From positions 111,264 to 175,263 of the forward strand of contig JAEWAF010000136.1 in the NCBI GenBank assembly GCA_023391815.1: a DNA stretch of 64,000 nucleotides. Direction: 5' to 3'. The translations under genes and the position numbers were made by a program. The notes beneath the pieces were generated by a model, which was given only the letters and a program-made list of their open reading frames with translations, did not search any database and was not told the DNA's origin. Origin of the DNA: Pseudomonadota bacterium (lineage in GTDB: Bacteria > Pseudomonadota > Gammaproteobacteria > Steroidobacterales > Steroidobacteraceae). Below, piece by piece: positions 1 through 8,059 of the stretch (its first letter is position 1; the number at the start of each line of letters is the position of its first letter).

Positions 1-144
1 AGAGTCAGCCGGCGGGTTTTCCGGAGCTATTCGCCAGCCACTTCCAGGGGCGCCGCGGTCTTTCCAAGCGCGATTGCAACACTAGATAGGTTGGTTATGG
101 CGAAGCTCGACGAATCGGTGTCGGAGCGCGTCGAGCAGTGCTAG
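1..144 (+). CDS. Possible 3' end of a gene cut by the window edge
   Basis: Frame 1 is open from the first base to a TAG at 142-144, giving 47 residues that end ...SVSERVEQC. The composition is protein-like but no family is recognisable and no start lies inside the window. It could equally be chance open frame in GC-rich DNA. The rest of the stretch up to 281 shows no other gene. Confidence 0.2.
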   Translation, partial: RVSRRVFRSYSPATSRGAAVFPSAIATLDRLVMAKLDESVSERVEQC

Positions 145-281
145 CAAGTCACTTGTCGGTTTCTGGTCGATTTGCCGCAGATACTCCGCAGCTTCGATCT
201 CGACATAGTAGGCAACTAATGGTGTACGGCCCTACGTCGGCCTCCTCAGAAGCGCCTGCATCTTGGCACGCTGCAGCTGCT

Positions 282-896
282 CTATTCAGCGGGAGAGTAT
301 GGCCCGCTGGGGTTGCACCGGGCAGGGTCACTCACATCGAAGGTGATGTGTCCTATCACGGGTGCGATGGAAATGGGCGCGGTCATGTTCGGATATGCGG
401 AGAGAATGATCTCCACGTCCCTTTGCAGCCGCGTCATATCGACCGCGTTGACCGCATTCCCGCCCCCCAGCGAGATCATCTGGATCTGCCCCTTCCTGAT
501 CCGAAAAATCGGCGCGCCCAAGGAAAAACAGCTCGACCCGTCGGCGCTTGCCAGCCCATAGCGCGAGGACTCCGTGCGCGAAACGAGGGCATATTCGCCC
601 GGTGGCACCATCTCTCCTACGAAATTCACGCCGGTGCCGACGCCTTCGGGCTTCTTGAACAGATTGCCCGCGTCGCTCGCAATGCGAATCCGGAACCCGT
701 CGCTCTGGAACGTCGAATTGGATCGGTCCACTTTTTTGAAACCATACGTGTAGCTGTTCACGCCAACGATGTCACTGACCGCCAACAACGCATACGACGT
801 GCCCTCGGTCCCGTTGAATGCGACATCCCGACTCGCCGTCGCGCAGCCGGCCACGATCATGGATGAAATCGCTATGACAATAGTTCTGAGCTTCAT
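282..896 (-). CDS. Putative outer-membrane lipoprotein, function unknown
   Basis: This 204-residue protein begins MKLRTIVIAISSMIVAGCA, a type II signal peptide with lipobox VAGC and the lipidated Cys at residue 18, so the mature protein should be a periplasm-facing lipoprotein. The mature part is rich in Gly, Ser and beta-strand-like segments and has a Cys in the middle (SSCFSLGAP). I do not recognise a family. It stands alone on the minus strand, with no operon partner within 300 bases on either side. The lipoprotein assignment is directly visible; the function is open. Confidence 0.7.
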   Translation of the reverse strand: MKLRTIVIAISSMIVAGCATASRDVAFNGTEGTSYALLAVSDIVGVNSYTYGFKKVDRSNSTFQSDGFRIRIASDAGNLFKKPEGVGTGVNFVGEMVPPGEYALVSRTESSRYGLASADGSSCFSLGAPIFRIRKGQIQMISLGGGNAVNAVDMTRLQRDVEIILSAYPNMTAPISIAPVIGHITFDVSDPARCNPSGPYSPAE

Positions 897-1082
897 GGAT
901 GCGGGCTGATGCCGATGTTCGGCGAGTGGATGCGTCGGGTGTTCAATATCTTCGAGTTATACGGTCAGCATAATAAGCCCAAAGCCCGCTGAGGCGCCGA
1001 TGAAGTGCCTCACATAATCATGAGGTTGGGTTGTGCTGTTGGCCACCACGCTGACGGTCGTCACGAGCGTCCAGAGCAGCGT
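897..1082. other. Intergenic stretch upstream of the lipoprotein, no feature seen
   Basis: The region must hold the promoter of the minus-strand lipoprotein. I see no convincing -10/-35 pair, no long inverted repeat and no conserved small ORF. The next stretch, to 1240, holds only a doubtful small frame. Confidence 0.4.
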
Positions 1083-1253
1083 TTACCAAATGCGCCGGTG
1101 TTCGAGGTACCTGTCTAGGGGCTTAGGAATGGTCGGTTTCACTGCCGCCATTGTGTCTCGGTCTCGGGAAGTCGTCACTTCCGGCCACCGTTCGCCTTGC
1201 CAACTCGGTGAGCCGCCTCGCATCTCTCCGACATTGATGGTTACCGCAGCCAT
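1083..1253 (-). CDS. Small 56-residue frame overlapping the end of the membrane protein gene
   Basis: An ATG sits inside the last codons of the upstream membrane protein (ATGGCTGCGGTAA, where TAA is the upstream stop), an arrangement typical of translational coupling. The product would be 56 residues, begin MAAVTINVGEMRGG and end PLDRYLEHRRIW. It has no signal peptide, no membrane segment and no recognisable motif. The upstream Shine-Dalgarno is poor, so only the overlap supports it. It may be a chance frame. Confidence 0.25.
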   Translation of the reverse strand: MAAVTINVGEMRGGSPSWQGERWPEVTTSRDRDTMAAVKPTIPKPLDRYLEHRRIW

Positions 1254-1846
1254 TTCCGTTTCTTGCTGGATTTTCGTCTCCTGCTGATCAGTGCCGAAAG
1301 CTCCACCGCCATACACAGAACCACCGCCAACCATAGCAGGTACACGCCTGCCATCCATAGAAGAAACATCTCCCGATGATGGGATACCGCCTCGAAGAAT
1401 AGATATGAGCGTTGATGCTCGTTCATCTCGGGCGGCGTGATGAAGAACTGCGCGGCCACCAATGCAAAGGCGAGCACTCGCAGAATCCTGCCGCTCCGTC
1501 CGCCTGCATTCACACCCGCGGTAACATCGAATTTTTCAAGTCGTGTGAAGGCGAGGCAAACGCTGCTGGCGAAACCGAGCACCATCACGCTGAAATGACC
1601 GATGGCCGCGGCAAGAGGAAACCGGGACTCGTCGGCCATGCTCGCGATCCCCCGAAATGTCCGCGCCGCTGCGGACAGCACCTCCACAAGCCCACACGAT
1701 CGTTGACAGGCCTCCAACGACGCCGGCAACAACAACACCGCGGCAGCGATCGTTGCCAGCGACATAACAACGATGGCATTGAACGTCCGTCGGCTAAGCA
1801 GCGGGTACAGTACGGCTTTGTCACCGACACTCGGCTCACCGCTCAC
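1241..1846 (-). CDS. Small four-helix integral membrane protein, unknown
   Basis: A GTG start at 1846-1844 is chosen because GGAGG lies six bases upstream; the frame is open further 5' but that extension is Arg/Cys-rich and unlikely to be translated. The 201-residue product has four hydrophobic segments at roughly residues 20-43, 80-105, 120-140 and 158-185, with the second half of the protein most hydrophobic, and ends in a strongly basic tail (RRRKSSKKRKWLR) that would be cytoplasmic. No conserved catalytic motif is visible and I do not recognise the family. Confidence 0.55.
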   Translation of the reverse strand: MSGEPSVGDKAVLYPLLSRRTFNAIVVMSLATIAAAVLLLPASLEACQRSCGLVEVLSAAARTFRGIASMADESRFPLAAAIGHFSVMVLGFASSVCLAFTRLEKFDVTAGVNAGGRSGRILRVLAFALVAAQFFITPPEMNEHQRSYLFFEAVSHHREMFLLWMAGVYLLWLAVVLCMAVELSALISRRRKSSKKRKWLR

Positions 1847-2539
1847 GCGCAGCCTCCGCGATGGTCTTCTGCACCGGCGATAGCAGGTACTGCATTCCCA
1901 TTGAATTACTCCATGAACCGACGTAGGCCGATCATGCCACCGCATGCGCCGCGAACAAGTTCCTGCTGACGATTTTGAGCGGTTACTCACCGATGGGGCA
2001 GCGTCTCGGCAGGTGGCGTTAGTTGCGTCAAGCAGTTACGGACACCCAGAAATGCTTGTCACCATCTTGTCTCCAAGGTCTCGAAACTCACATTCAACTG
2101 CTCGGCTACGTGCCTCGGTGACGAGGATGGTTCTTCGATATCGTGGGGACGTTCACTCCTCGCGAAATCGGTGACGACAGCGGCGGCTATATCTTGGCGA
2201 ACTATGCCTATTTGGATGAAGCGCGGGTGCTCAAGACGCACACGGTGCGCAGCTTCTACGCCATCGCCCGAAGCCGCCCAGCGCCCGATTGTTGTACGCG
2301 CTCAGCTCTTGAACGCACTCGATACGTTCGCATGAAACCAGCGCCAGGTGAAGCGCGGTGGCAATCGAGACTCGTCCCGGTGTCGATGCGATCTCGAGCT
2401 ACCCACAATCATCATCCAAACGTTTCTGAATGTGTCCGATCGTTCACGGCGGAGTGGGCATTCGCAATGCTCGCGATTGAATCGAGCGCACCGGCCCCAT
2501 AGGCTCAATTTGCTAAGCAGGAGGATGTCTTTCGGCAAT
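1847..2539. other. Intergenic stretch of about 690 bases before the pump operon
   Basis: Short frames run through this region on both strands but none has a ribosome-binding site, a motif or a plausible composition. A plus-strand frame near 2155-2270 reads somewhat protein-like but has no start or family match that I can name. An AGGAGG at 2519-2524 belongs to the adaptor gene that follows. Confidence 0.4.
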
Positions 2540-3856
2540 ATGGAAATTGCACGCGTCAGGAGCACGAGGGATGAAGCCGCGAGGGTAAGCTCCATTCAGG
2601 GCACCGAGGGGCAAGATGTCCCGACGGTGACGCAGACTGCCTGGCACAAGCATCGCGTGCTGCCGATTGTCGTGGGTGCCGCATTCGGCGCGGTCATCCT
2701 GCTCTGGCTGGTGCGAACGTGGTTCGATCCTGTAGCCACGGTTGCAGCGGAACGACTGCGGATCGTGACGGTCACCAAGGGCCAGTTTGTCCGCGATGTC
2801 GCGGCCGAGGGTACTGTCATTGCGGCGGTCAGCCCAACCTTGTTCGCAGCGGCTCCCGGCACCATCAGTTATAAAGTCCAGGCCGGCGATACGGTCGCCA
2901 ATGGACAAGTTCTCGCGACGCTGGACAGTCCCGCGGCCACTAACGAATTCCAGCGCGAGCGTGCCACGCTCGATGGCATGAATGTCGCGCTCGAACGGCA
3001 GGAGATCGAGATCCGCCGGCAGATCCTCCGCAGCCAGCAACAGGCGGATCTTGCCAAAGTAGCGATAGCCGCGGCAGAGCGCGAGTTGAGGCGTGCCGAG
3101 AGTGCCTGGAAAGATCACGTCTTCAGCGAGCATGACTACGAGCTCGCGCGGGACAATGTCACTACCGCCAAGCTCAACTACGAACACGCGGTGCAGACCG
3201 CAACTCTGGAGCGGGACAGCCTGGCGCTCGAATTGCGTACACGCCGGCTGGAGCGAGACCGGCAGAAACTCCTCGTCGAAGATCTGCAGCGGCGCGTGGC
3301 GGACCTGATCGTGAACTCGCCCGTGGATGGCATGGTCGCGGAGCTCGCGCAGGTGGAGAAAGCCAAAGTTCCGGAAAGCGCGCCGCTCGTGACGGTAGTC
3401 GACCTCAGTGCCTTGGAGATCGAATTTCAGGTCGCGGAACTGTACGCGCGCGACATCAAGCCTGGCATGCCGGTTCAGGTGACAGTTGAGGGCCGCCCGC
3501 GAGCGGGGACCGTCACGACGGTTTCGCCGGAGGTGCGCCAGAGCCAGGTCAGAGGTCGCGTGAAGTTCATCGGGGATCAGCCGCCGGGGTTGCGTCAGAA
3601 CCAGCGCGCAGCGGTCCGAATCATCCTCGACGAGCGCGATGACGTTCTCAAGTTCGAGCGCGGCCCGTTGATCGATGACCTCACGCGCACTGTGTACGTG
3701 ATGAGTGGGGACCGTGCCGAGCGCCGACCAGTCGAGCTCGGTGCAGCTTCGGTGGCCGAGATCGAAGTTCTCCGTGGTCTGGTTTCGGGCGAGCGCGTGA
3801 TCATTTCCGACATGCGCAGATATCAGGACGCGCCCGAGATCATCGTCACCGACTGA
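2540..3856 (+). CDS. MacA/HlyD-type periplasmic adaptor of an ABC efflux pump
   Basis: The protein links an inner-membrane ABC permease to an outer-membrane channel. One N-terminal membrane anchor lies at about residues 40-61 (VLPIVVGAAFGAVILLWLV). It is followed by a biotinyl-lipoyl half (GTISYKVQAGDTVANGQVLA), a long alpha-helical hairpin rich in Arg, Glu and Leu, the second lipoyl half (VDGMVAELAQVEKAKVP) and a beta-barrel domain ending near YQDAPEIIVTD. This is the standard order for the MacA/HlyD_D23 family. Two ATGs compete as start: 2525, directly abutting AGGAGG, and 2540, fifteen bases from it; neither spacing is ideal. ATPase and permease genes follow at once, which fixes its role as pump adaptor. 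Substrate is not shown by this gene. Confidence 0.85.
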   Translation: MEIARVRSTRDEAARVSSIQGTEGQDVPTVTQTAWHKHRVLPIVVGAAFGAVILLWLVRTWFDPVATVAAERLRIVTVTKGQFVRDVAAEGTVIAAVSPTLFAAAPGTISYKVQAGDTVANGQVLATLDSPAATNEFQRERATLDGMNVALERQEIEIRRQILRSQQQADLAKVAIAAAERELRRAESAWKDHVFSEHDYELARDNVTTAKLNYEHAVQTATLERDSLALELRTRRLERDRQKLLVEDLQRRVADLIVNSPVDGMVAELAQVEKAKVPESAPLVTVVDLSALEIEFQVAELYARDIKPGMPVQVTVEGRPRAGTVTTVSPEVRQSQVRGRVKFIGDQPPGLRQNQRAAVRIILDERDDVLKFERGPLIDDLTRTVYVMSGDRAERRPVELGAASVAEIEVLRGLVSGERVIISDMRRYQDAPEIIVTD

Positions 3857-3890
3857 GGCACTGCCAGCCCGCGACTTGCGAGGATCGCTC

Positions 3891-4610
3891 ATGATCGAGA
3901 TGCGCCATATCAACAAGACCTATCACTCCGAGCTGGTCGAGACGCGGGCACTGCGCGATCTGTCGCTGCGGGTGGATGCCGGCGAATTCGTTGCTATCAC
4001 GGGCCCGTCGGGTTCGGGCAAGACCACGTTGCTGAATGTGCTCGGCCTGCTGGAAACGTTTGATTCCGGCTCGCTGCACTTCGATGGGCAAGATGTGAGT
4101 CAGCTGTCGGACGATGCTCGCTCACGGCTGCGCAACGAGAAGATCGGTTTCATCTTCCAGAGTTTCAATCTGATCCCGGACTTGAACATCTACGATAACG
4201 TCGACGTGCCGTTGTGTTATCGAGGCATGAAAGCGGCGGAGCGAGACAAGCGAATCACCGCCGCACTCGAGCTGGTCGGGCTCGCGGCTCGCACGCGACA
4301 CCTGCCGTCGCAGCTGTCCGGCGGTCAGCAACAGCGGGTCGCCATCGCGCGCGCAATTGCAGGTGAGCCAAGGCTGCTGCTGGCGGACGAGCCAACCGGC
4401 AACCTCGATACGAACATGGCGGGACAGGTGTTGGATCTGTTGCAGCAGATCAATGAGATGGGCACCGCCATCTTGATGGTCACACACGATCCGCAACTTG
4501 CCGCTCGCGCTCAGCGCAGCGTGCACGTGATTGACGGCCAAATCTCCTCGGAGAAGCTCGGCGAGCCTCGCGCTCGATCGCAGACGGCTACGGCTATGTC
4601 GCACGCTTAG
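3891..4610 (+). CDS. MacB/LolD-type ABC transporter ATP-binding protein
   Basis: A 239-residue cytoplasmic ATPase with Walker A GPSGSGKTT, Q-loop in FIFQSFNLIP, ABC signature LSGGQQQRVAIARA, Walker B LLLADEPTGNLD and the H-loop in VTHDP. The FQSFNLIP and LADEPTGNLD wording is typical of the MacB/LolD/FtsE branch that works with FtsX-like permeases rather than classical importers. The ATG at 3891 is preferred over a TTG at 3876 because GAGGA sits six bases upstream. It starts 34 bases after the adaptor and ends 8 bases before the first permease, so the four genes form one operon. Here ATPase and permease are separate, unlike E. coli MacB, where they are fused. Confidence 0.93.
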   Translation: MIEMRHINKTYHSELVETRALRDLSLRVDAGEFVAITGPSGSGKTTLLNVLGLLETFDSGSLHFDGQDVSQLSDDARSRLRNEKIGFIFQSFNLIPDLNIYDNVDVPLCYRGMKAAERDKRITAALELVGLAARTRHLPSQLSGGQQQRVAIARAIAGEPRLLLADEPTGNLDTNMAGQVLDLLQQINEMGTAILMVTHDPQLAARAQRSVHVIDGQISSEKLGEPRARSQTATAMSHA

Positions 4611-4618
4611 GAGCCGCG

Positions 4619-5956
4619 ATGTTCCGAATGTATCTGCGCCTTGCGGCCAAGAGTCTCAGGCAGCGCCCGGGAATGAGCGCCCTGATGGTAGCGACTGTCG
4701 CGCTCGGGGTCGCGGCCTGCGTAACGGTGATCACGATCTTCAACGCGATGTCCGCCGATCCGATCTGGTGGAAGAGCGATCGCCTGTACGCCGTCACGCT
4801 CGACTCGTGGGACATCAACGAACCTGCCGATCGCGCGCGACCGCACTTGCCGCCGTCGCGCCTGACTTATCGAGATGCGATGTACCTGCTCGAATCGAAC
4901 ATCCCCGAGCGCAGGGCGGTGATGTACGTCGCCCGCACCAGTATTCTCACCAGCGGGATTCCCGGCCGCGAGCCCATCGCAGCCGAAGCACGTTTTACCA
5001 GCGGAGATTTCTTCTCGATGTTCGACGTGCCGTTTCGATACGGCGGCGGCTGGAGTGCCCGGGACGATCGCACTCTCGCGCCGGTGATCGTCCTTAGCGC
5101 GGACGTCAATGACAAACTGTTCGGCGGCGAGAACAGCGTAGGGCGCACGGTACGCTGGAACGACCGGGAGTTCCGCGTCGTCGGCGTCATGGATGTCTGG
5201 GAGCCGCAGCCGAAGTTCTACGATCTGAACAAGGGCCACTTCGACATGCCCGAGGGCGCGTTCATTCCACTGCGCTGGGGGCCGCAGCTCAAGGTGACGA
5301 GCACCGCTGGCAGCTGCTGGAAGCCGGAAAAGCTCGACAGCTATGAAGACATTCTCGGCTCCGAATGCGTGTGGTTGCAGATGTGGGTCGAGCTGCCTGA
5401 CGCGGCCACGCGAGATCGGATGCAGGACCTGCTCGACACCTATACCGCCGGGCAACGCAAGTCGGGGCGGTTTCAGCGGCCGCAGAACAATCGCTTAACC
5501 AGCGTGCCGCAGTGGCTGATCGACCAGGAGGTCGTGCAAAACGACAACCGCGTGCTCGTCGGGCTGGCATTCGCCTTTCTTGCCGTCTGCCTGCTCAACG
5601 TTGTCGGTCTGCTGCTTGCAAAGTTCTTGAGCGCCGCGAAGACGATCGGAATCCGGCGTGCGGTCGGCGCGCGTAAAGGCCAGATTTTCGCTCAGCATTT
5701 CGTCGAAGCTGCCGTGATTGCTGTGGCCGGCGCCGCCTTTGGTCTCGGGCTCAGCGCGTTGAGTCTCGAAGCTCTGAGCGCGATGTACACCGTAGACGAG
5801 GCAACTCGTGGCGGTTATCGGGAGCTGTTGCATTTCGACGTATCGAGCGTCATCGCCGCGGTGGCGCTCGCCGCTGTCGCGACTTTTGCCGCCGGCTTTT
5901 ATCCGGCATGGCGCGCCTCACGGCTGCCACCAGCGGTTTATCTGAAGAGCCACTAG
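4619..5956 (+). CDS. MacB-like permease subunit 1 (MacB_PCD plus FtsX domain)
   Basis: A 445-residue inner-membrane protein with the mechanotransmission topology: one helix near residues 18-42, a large periplasmic core domain to about residue 300, then three helices (around VLVGLAFAFLAVCLLNVVGLLL, FVEAAVIAVAGAAFGLGL and VIAAVALAAVATFAAGF). The conserved loop KTIGIRRAVGARKGQIF, where the ATPase docks, is present, and the C-terminus PAWRASRLPPAVYLK is typical of the family. It begins 8 bases after the ATPase. The next gene encodes a second, different permease, so the transporter is probably a heterodimer. Confidence 0.88.
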   Translation: MFRMYLRLAAKSLRQRPGMSALMVATVALGVAACVTVITIFNAMSADPIWWKSDRLYAVTLDSWDINEPADRARPHLPPSRLTYRDAMYLLESNIPERRAVMYVARTSILTSGIPGREPIAAEARFTSGDFFSMFDVPFRYGGGWSARDDRTLAPVIVLSADVNDKLFGGENSVGRTVRWNDREFRVVGVMDVWEPQPKFYDLNKGHFDMPEGAFIPLRWGPQLKVTSTAGSCWKPEKLDSYEDILGSECVWLQMWVELPDAATRDRMQDLLDTYTAGQRKSGRFQRPQNNRLTSVPQWLIDQEVVQNDNRVLVGLAFAFLAVCLLNVVGLLLAKFLSAAKTIGIRRAVGARKGQIFAQHFVEAAVIAVAGAAFGLGLSALSLEALSAMYTVDEATRGGYRELLHFDVSSVIAAVALAAVATFAAGFYPAWRASRLPPAVYLKSH

Positions 5957-5978
5957 TTCTGCGCCCTGGAGCCCATCG

Positions 5979-7202
5979 ATGAACGGCACCCTCCGGCAAG
6001 TCGTCTCTGCCCTGCGGCACAATCGGACCGGCGTATTCCTGGTCGCGATGCAGATCGCGATTACGTTGGCCGTGTTCACCAACGCGGTCCATATCGTCAA
6101 GCAGCGTTACGAGCGAACCGAACGGCCGACCGGTTTGGATATGGAAAACGTATTCGCGATCGCCAGCGCGGGCTTCGCGCAGGACTTCGACTACGTGACT
6201 ACGATGCGTGAAGACCTGGTGTCTCTGCGCAGCGTGCCTGGTGTGGTCGCTGCGACCGCAAGCAACGCGGTGCCGCTCGGGGGCGGCGCCAGCGCTGCGA
6301 CGTCGTTGGCAACCAAGCCGAACGACGAAGCTAACGGCATCCGCGGCGGTTATTTCGAAGTAGATGAACAGGGAATTGCCGCGCTCGGCGTGCGATTGGT
6401 CGCCGGTCGGCCATTCCAACAAAGCGAGATTCTGCCGCCGGCGGAGGCTGTCGGCGCACGCCTGCCACAGCAGATCATCATCACGCAGGCGTTCGCGGAC
6501 GCATTGTTTCCGAATGAGAACGCGCTGGGTAGGACGGTGTACGACAGCGTCGACACGCCGATCACGGTCGTCGGCATCATCGAGCATATGCAAGGCGCTC
6601 TGGTCGACGTGGAGTATGTGAATCGGGTCGCGCTGGTGCCGCGCCAGCCGAGCACGGCGCCACGGAACTTCTATCTCGTGCGTACCGAGCCGCAGCAGCG
6701 TGATGTCGTCATGCGCGTGGTGGAGGAGCGAATCCGGACTTCCAACCCCGATCGCATGATCTCGTGGGTGCGCTCGATCGAGGAGGCGAGAAGGCGCGTT
6801 TACCTCGCCGATCGCAACATGGCGATCTTTCTGGTGACGATTACGACGCTGCTGCTCGGGCTCACAGCACTCAGTCTGTTTGGCCTGACAACGTTCAACG
6901 TGAACGTGAGAATCAAGCAGATCGGTATACGCCGTGCACTCGGTGCCCGGCGCGCCGATATCGTTTCATACTTTCTGCTCGAGAATTGGTTGATCACCAC
7001 GATCGGCATCGCGATCGGGTGCGTCATTGCGCTGGGGACAGGTCATTGGCTGTCACGTGAGTATGGTTTGCCCCGGTTCGATCCTTTCTATCTCTTCAGC
7101 GGTATGGTGTTGCTTTGGGCGCTGGGGCAGATCGCCGCGTGGCAGCCAGCGCGCGCCGCTGCCCAGATAGCGCCAGCACTGGCCACACGCCGCATCGCTT
7201 GA
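5979..7202 (+). CDS. MacB-like permease subunit 2
   Basis: A 407-residue paralogue of the preceding permease. It has a first helix near residues 20-38 (VFLVAMQIAITLAVFTNAV), a periplasmic domain with the GVVAATASNAVPLGGG and IITQAFADALFPNENALG segments seen in MacB_PCD proteins, three C-terminal helices, and the ATPase-docking loop IKQIGIRRALGARRADIVSY. It ends PARAAAQIAPALATR. It follows subunit 1 by 22 bases. Pairs of such half-permeases with a shared ATPase and HlyD adaptor are known in Xanthomonas-like bacteria; the pair would take the place of the MacB homodimer. Confidence 0.87.
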   Translation: MNGTLRQVVSALRHNRTGVFLVAMQIAITLAVFTNAVHIVKQRYERTERPTGLDMENVFAIASAGFAQDFDYVTTMREDLVSLRSVPGVVAATASNAVPLGGGASAATSLATKPNDEANGIRGGYFEVDEQGIAALGVRLVAGRPFQQSEILPPAEAVGARLPQQIIITQAFADALFPNENALGRTVYDSVDTPITVVGIIEHMQGALVDVEYVNRVALVPRQPSTAPRNFYLVRTEPQQRDVVMRVVEERIRTSNPDRMISWVRSIEEARRRVYLADRNMAIFLVTITTLLLGLTALSLFGLTTFNVNVRIKQIGIRRALGARRADIVSYFLLENWLITTIGIAIGCVIALGTGHWLSREYGLPRFDPFYLFSGMVLLWALGQIAAWQPARAAAQIAPALATRRIA

Positions 7203-7333
7203 TCTCTCGCCGTCTCAACGAATGCTTTCAATTCACCCGAATCGAAGAAGACCACTTGCTGATGGGCAGCGCGTGGCAGACTGGTTTCGCATGCCATCCG
7301 GCCTGCGAAAGGAACATTGAGGAGACAGCCAAT

Positions 7334-7576
7334 ATGCAGCATGGAACATGGATATCGCGATCGAGCGCTTTCGTTGCGACTGCCTGCGTTCTCGCCCTAG
7401 GCGCTAGCACCATGGCCGATTTCGAATGGTCGCGCGCGACTGCCGGCTTCGATTGGAGTCGCGCTGTGGTCGACTTCGATTGGGGGCGCGCTGTAGTCGA
7501 CTTTGACTGGGGCCGCGCTGTCGCTGATTTCGATTGGGGTCGTGCTTTAGCTGAGTTTGAATGGAATCGCGCGTGA
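7334..7576 (+). CDS. Secreted repeat peptide: signal peptide plus six FDWGRA-type nonapeptides
   Basis: The ATG at 7334 follows GAGGAG at 7320-7325 with a workable eight-base gap. The 80-residue product has a signal peptide (MQHGTWISRSSAFVATACVLALGASTMA) with a likely cleavage after Ala-28, then six nine-residue units of pattern x-x-x-F-(D/E)-W-(S/G/N)-R-A: FEWSRA, FDWSRA, FDWGRA three times and FEWNRA. Acidic and Arg residues balance, so the mature peptide is near neutral, with one Trp and one Phe per unit. Codons differ between units (TTCGAT versus TTTGAC, CGCGCT versus CGTGCT), which argues for selection on the protein rather than a fresh DNA expansion. It lies 131 bases behind the MacAB-like genes and ends at a strong terminator. 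I know no described family with this repeat. A structural or adhesive peptide, or a pump substrate, are the main options. Confidence 0.72.
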   Translation: MQHGTWISRSSAFVATACVLALGASTMADFEWSRATAGFDWSRAVVDFDWGRAVVDFDWGRAVADFDWGRALAEFEWNRA

Positions 7577-7614
7577 CGCTTGGTACTGGATCATTTAGCT
7601 TCGCATGAGGACTG

Positions 7615-7647
7615 AGCGGCGCTGCTGAGTCTCAGCAGCGCCGCTTT
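7615..7647 (+). terminator. Rho-independent terminator after the repeat peptide gene
   Basis: A perfect 15-base inverted repeat, AGCGGCGCTGCTGAG against CTCAGCAGCGCCGCT, is separated by a single T and followed by TTT. Being fully symmetrical it may also serve the convergent EF-hand gene. It closes the pump-peptide region, consistent with one transcription unit. Confidence 0.85.
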
Positions 7648-7706
7648 GGCCAGCGCTCACGTGCGCCAGGGGGGCGCTAGAAAATGCTGTCGGCGTTCAT
7701 CCTGGC

Positions 7707-7931
7707 TCAGCCCGTCCACCAGACTACGAATTCCTTGAACCCGATGTAGCCATCCCCTTCGGTATCCGCAAACTCCAGGTCCAACAGCGATTCCGCCCGA
7801 GACACGTCGCCATCGAGTGCGCGCAGGAGTCTCAAGAACTCCTCTTGATCGATATATCCATCGCCATTGGCATCGCAGGCATCGAACGCCGCGCGCAGCT
7901 CGGCAAGCTCGGTCTCGTTCAGAGTGGCCAT
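7707..7931 (-). CDS. Small calmodulin-like protein with two EF-hands
   Basis: The 74-residue protein has two canonical calcium loops: residues 20-31 (DANGDGYIDQEE) and 56-67 (DTEGDGYIGFKE). Acidic or amide ligands sit at positions 1, 3 and 5 and Glu at position 12; loop 2 has Gly at position 9. The flanking helices (ELRAAFDA, EFLRLLRAL, EFVVWW) complete an EF-hand pair. There is no signal peptide, so it should be cytoplasmic and act as a calcium sensor or buffer. It faces the repeat peptide gene convergently and its 5' end abuts the broken TonB receptor fragment, which suggests the region was rearranged. Confidence 0.85.
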   Translation of the reverse strand: MATLNETELAELRAAFDACDANGDGYIDQEEFLRLLRALDGDVSRAESLLDLEFADTEGDGYIGFKEFVVWWTG

Positions 7932-8059
7932 GGATATCGACTTCCTATCGAAATGTGCTCAGGATGTTCACGAACGCCCCGCGACGCCGATACGACAGGT
8001 CGGTCAGATCGTCGACGCTGCGACCGGCCACTGCCGAGCTCCTGGTCGGTGGTTTTCGT

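Noticed and set aside
138..866. Long plus-strand frame opposite the lipoprotein gene
   Set aside because: It is antisense to a gene with a clear signal peptide and lipobox; its translation is Arg/His-rich without motif.
2513..3916. 467-codon minus-strand frame opposite the HlyD adaptor
   Set aside because: Antisense shadow of a well-supported family protein; composition typical of GC-rich reverse frames.
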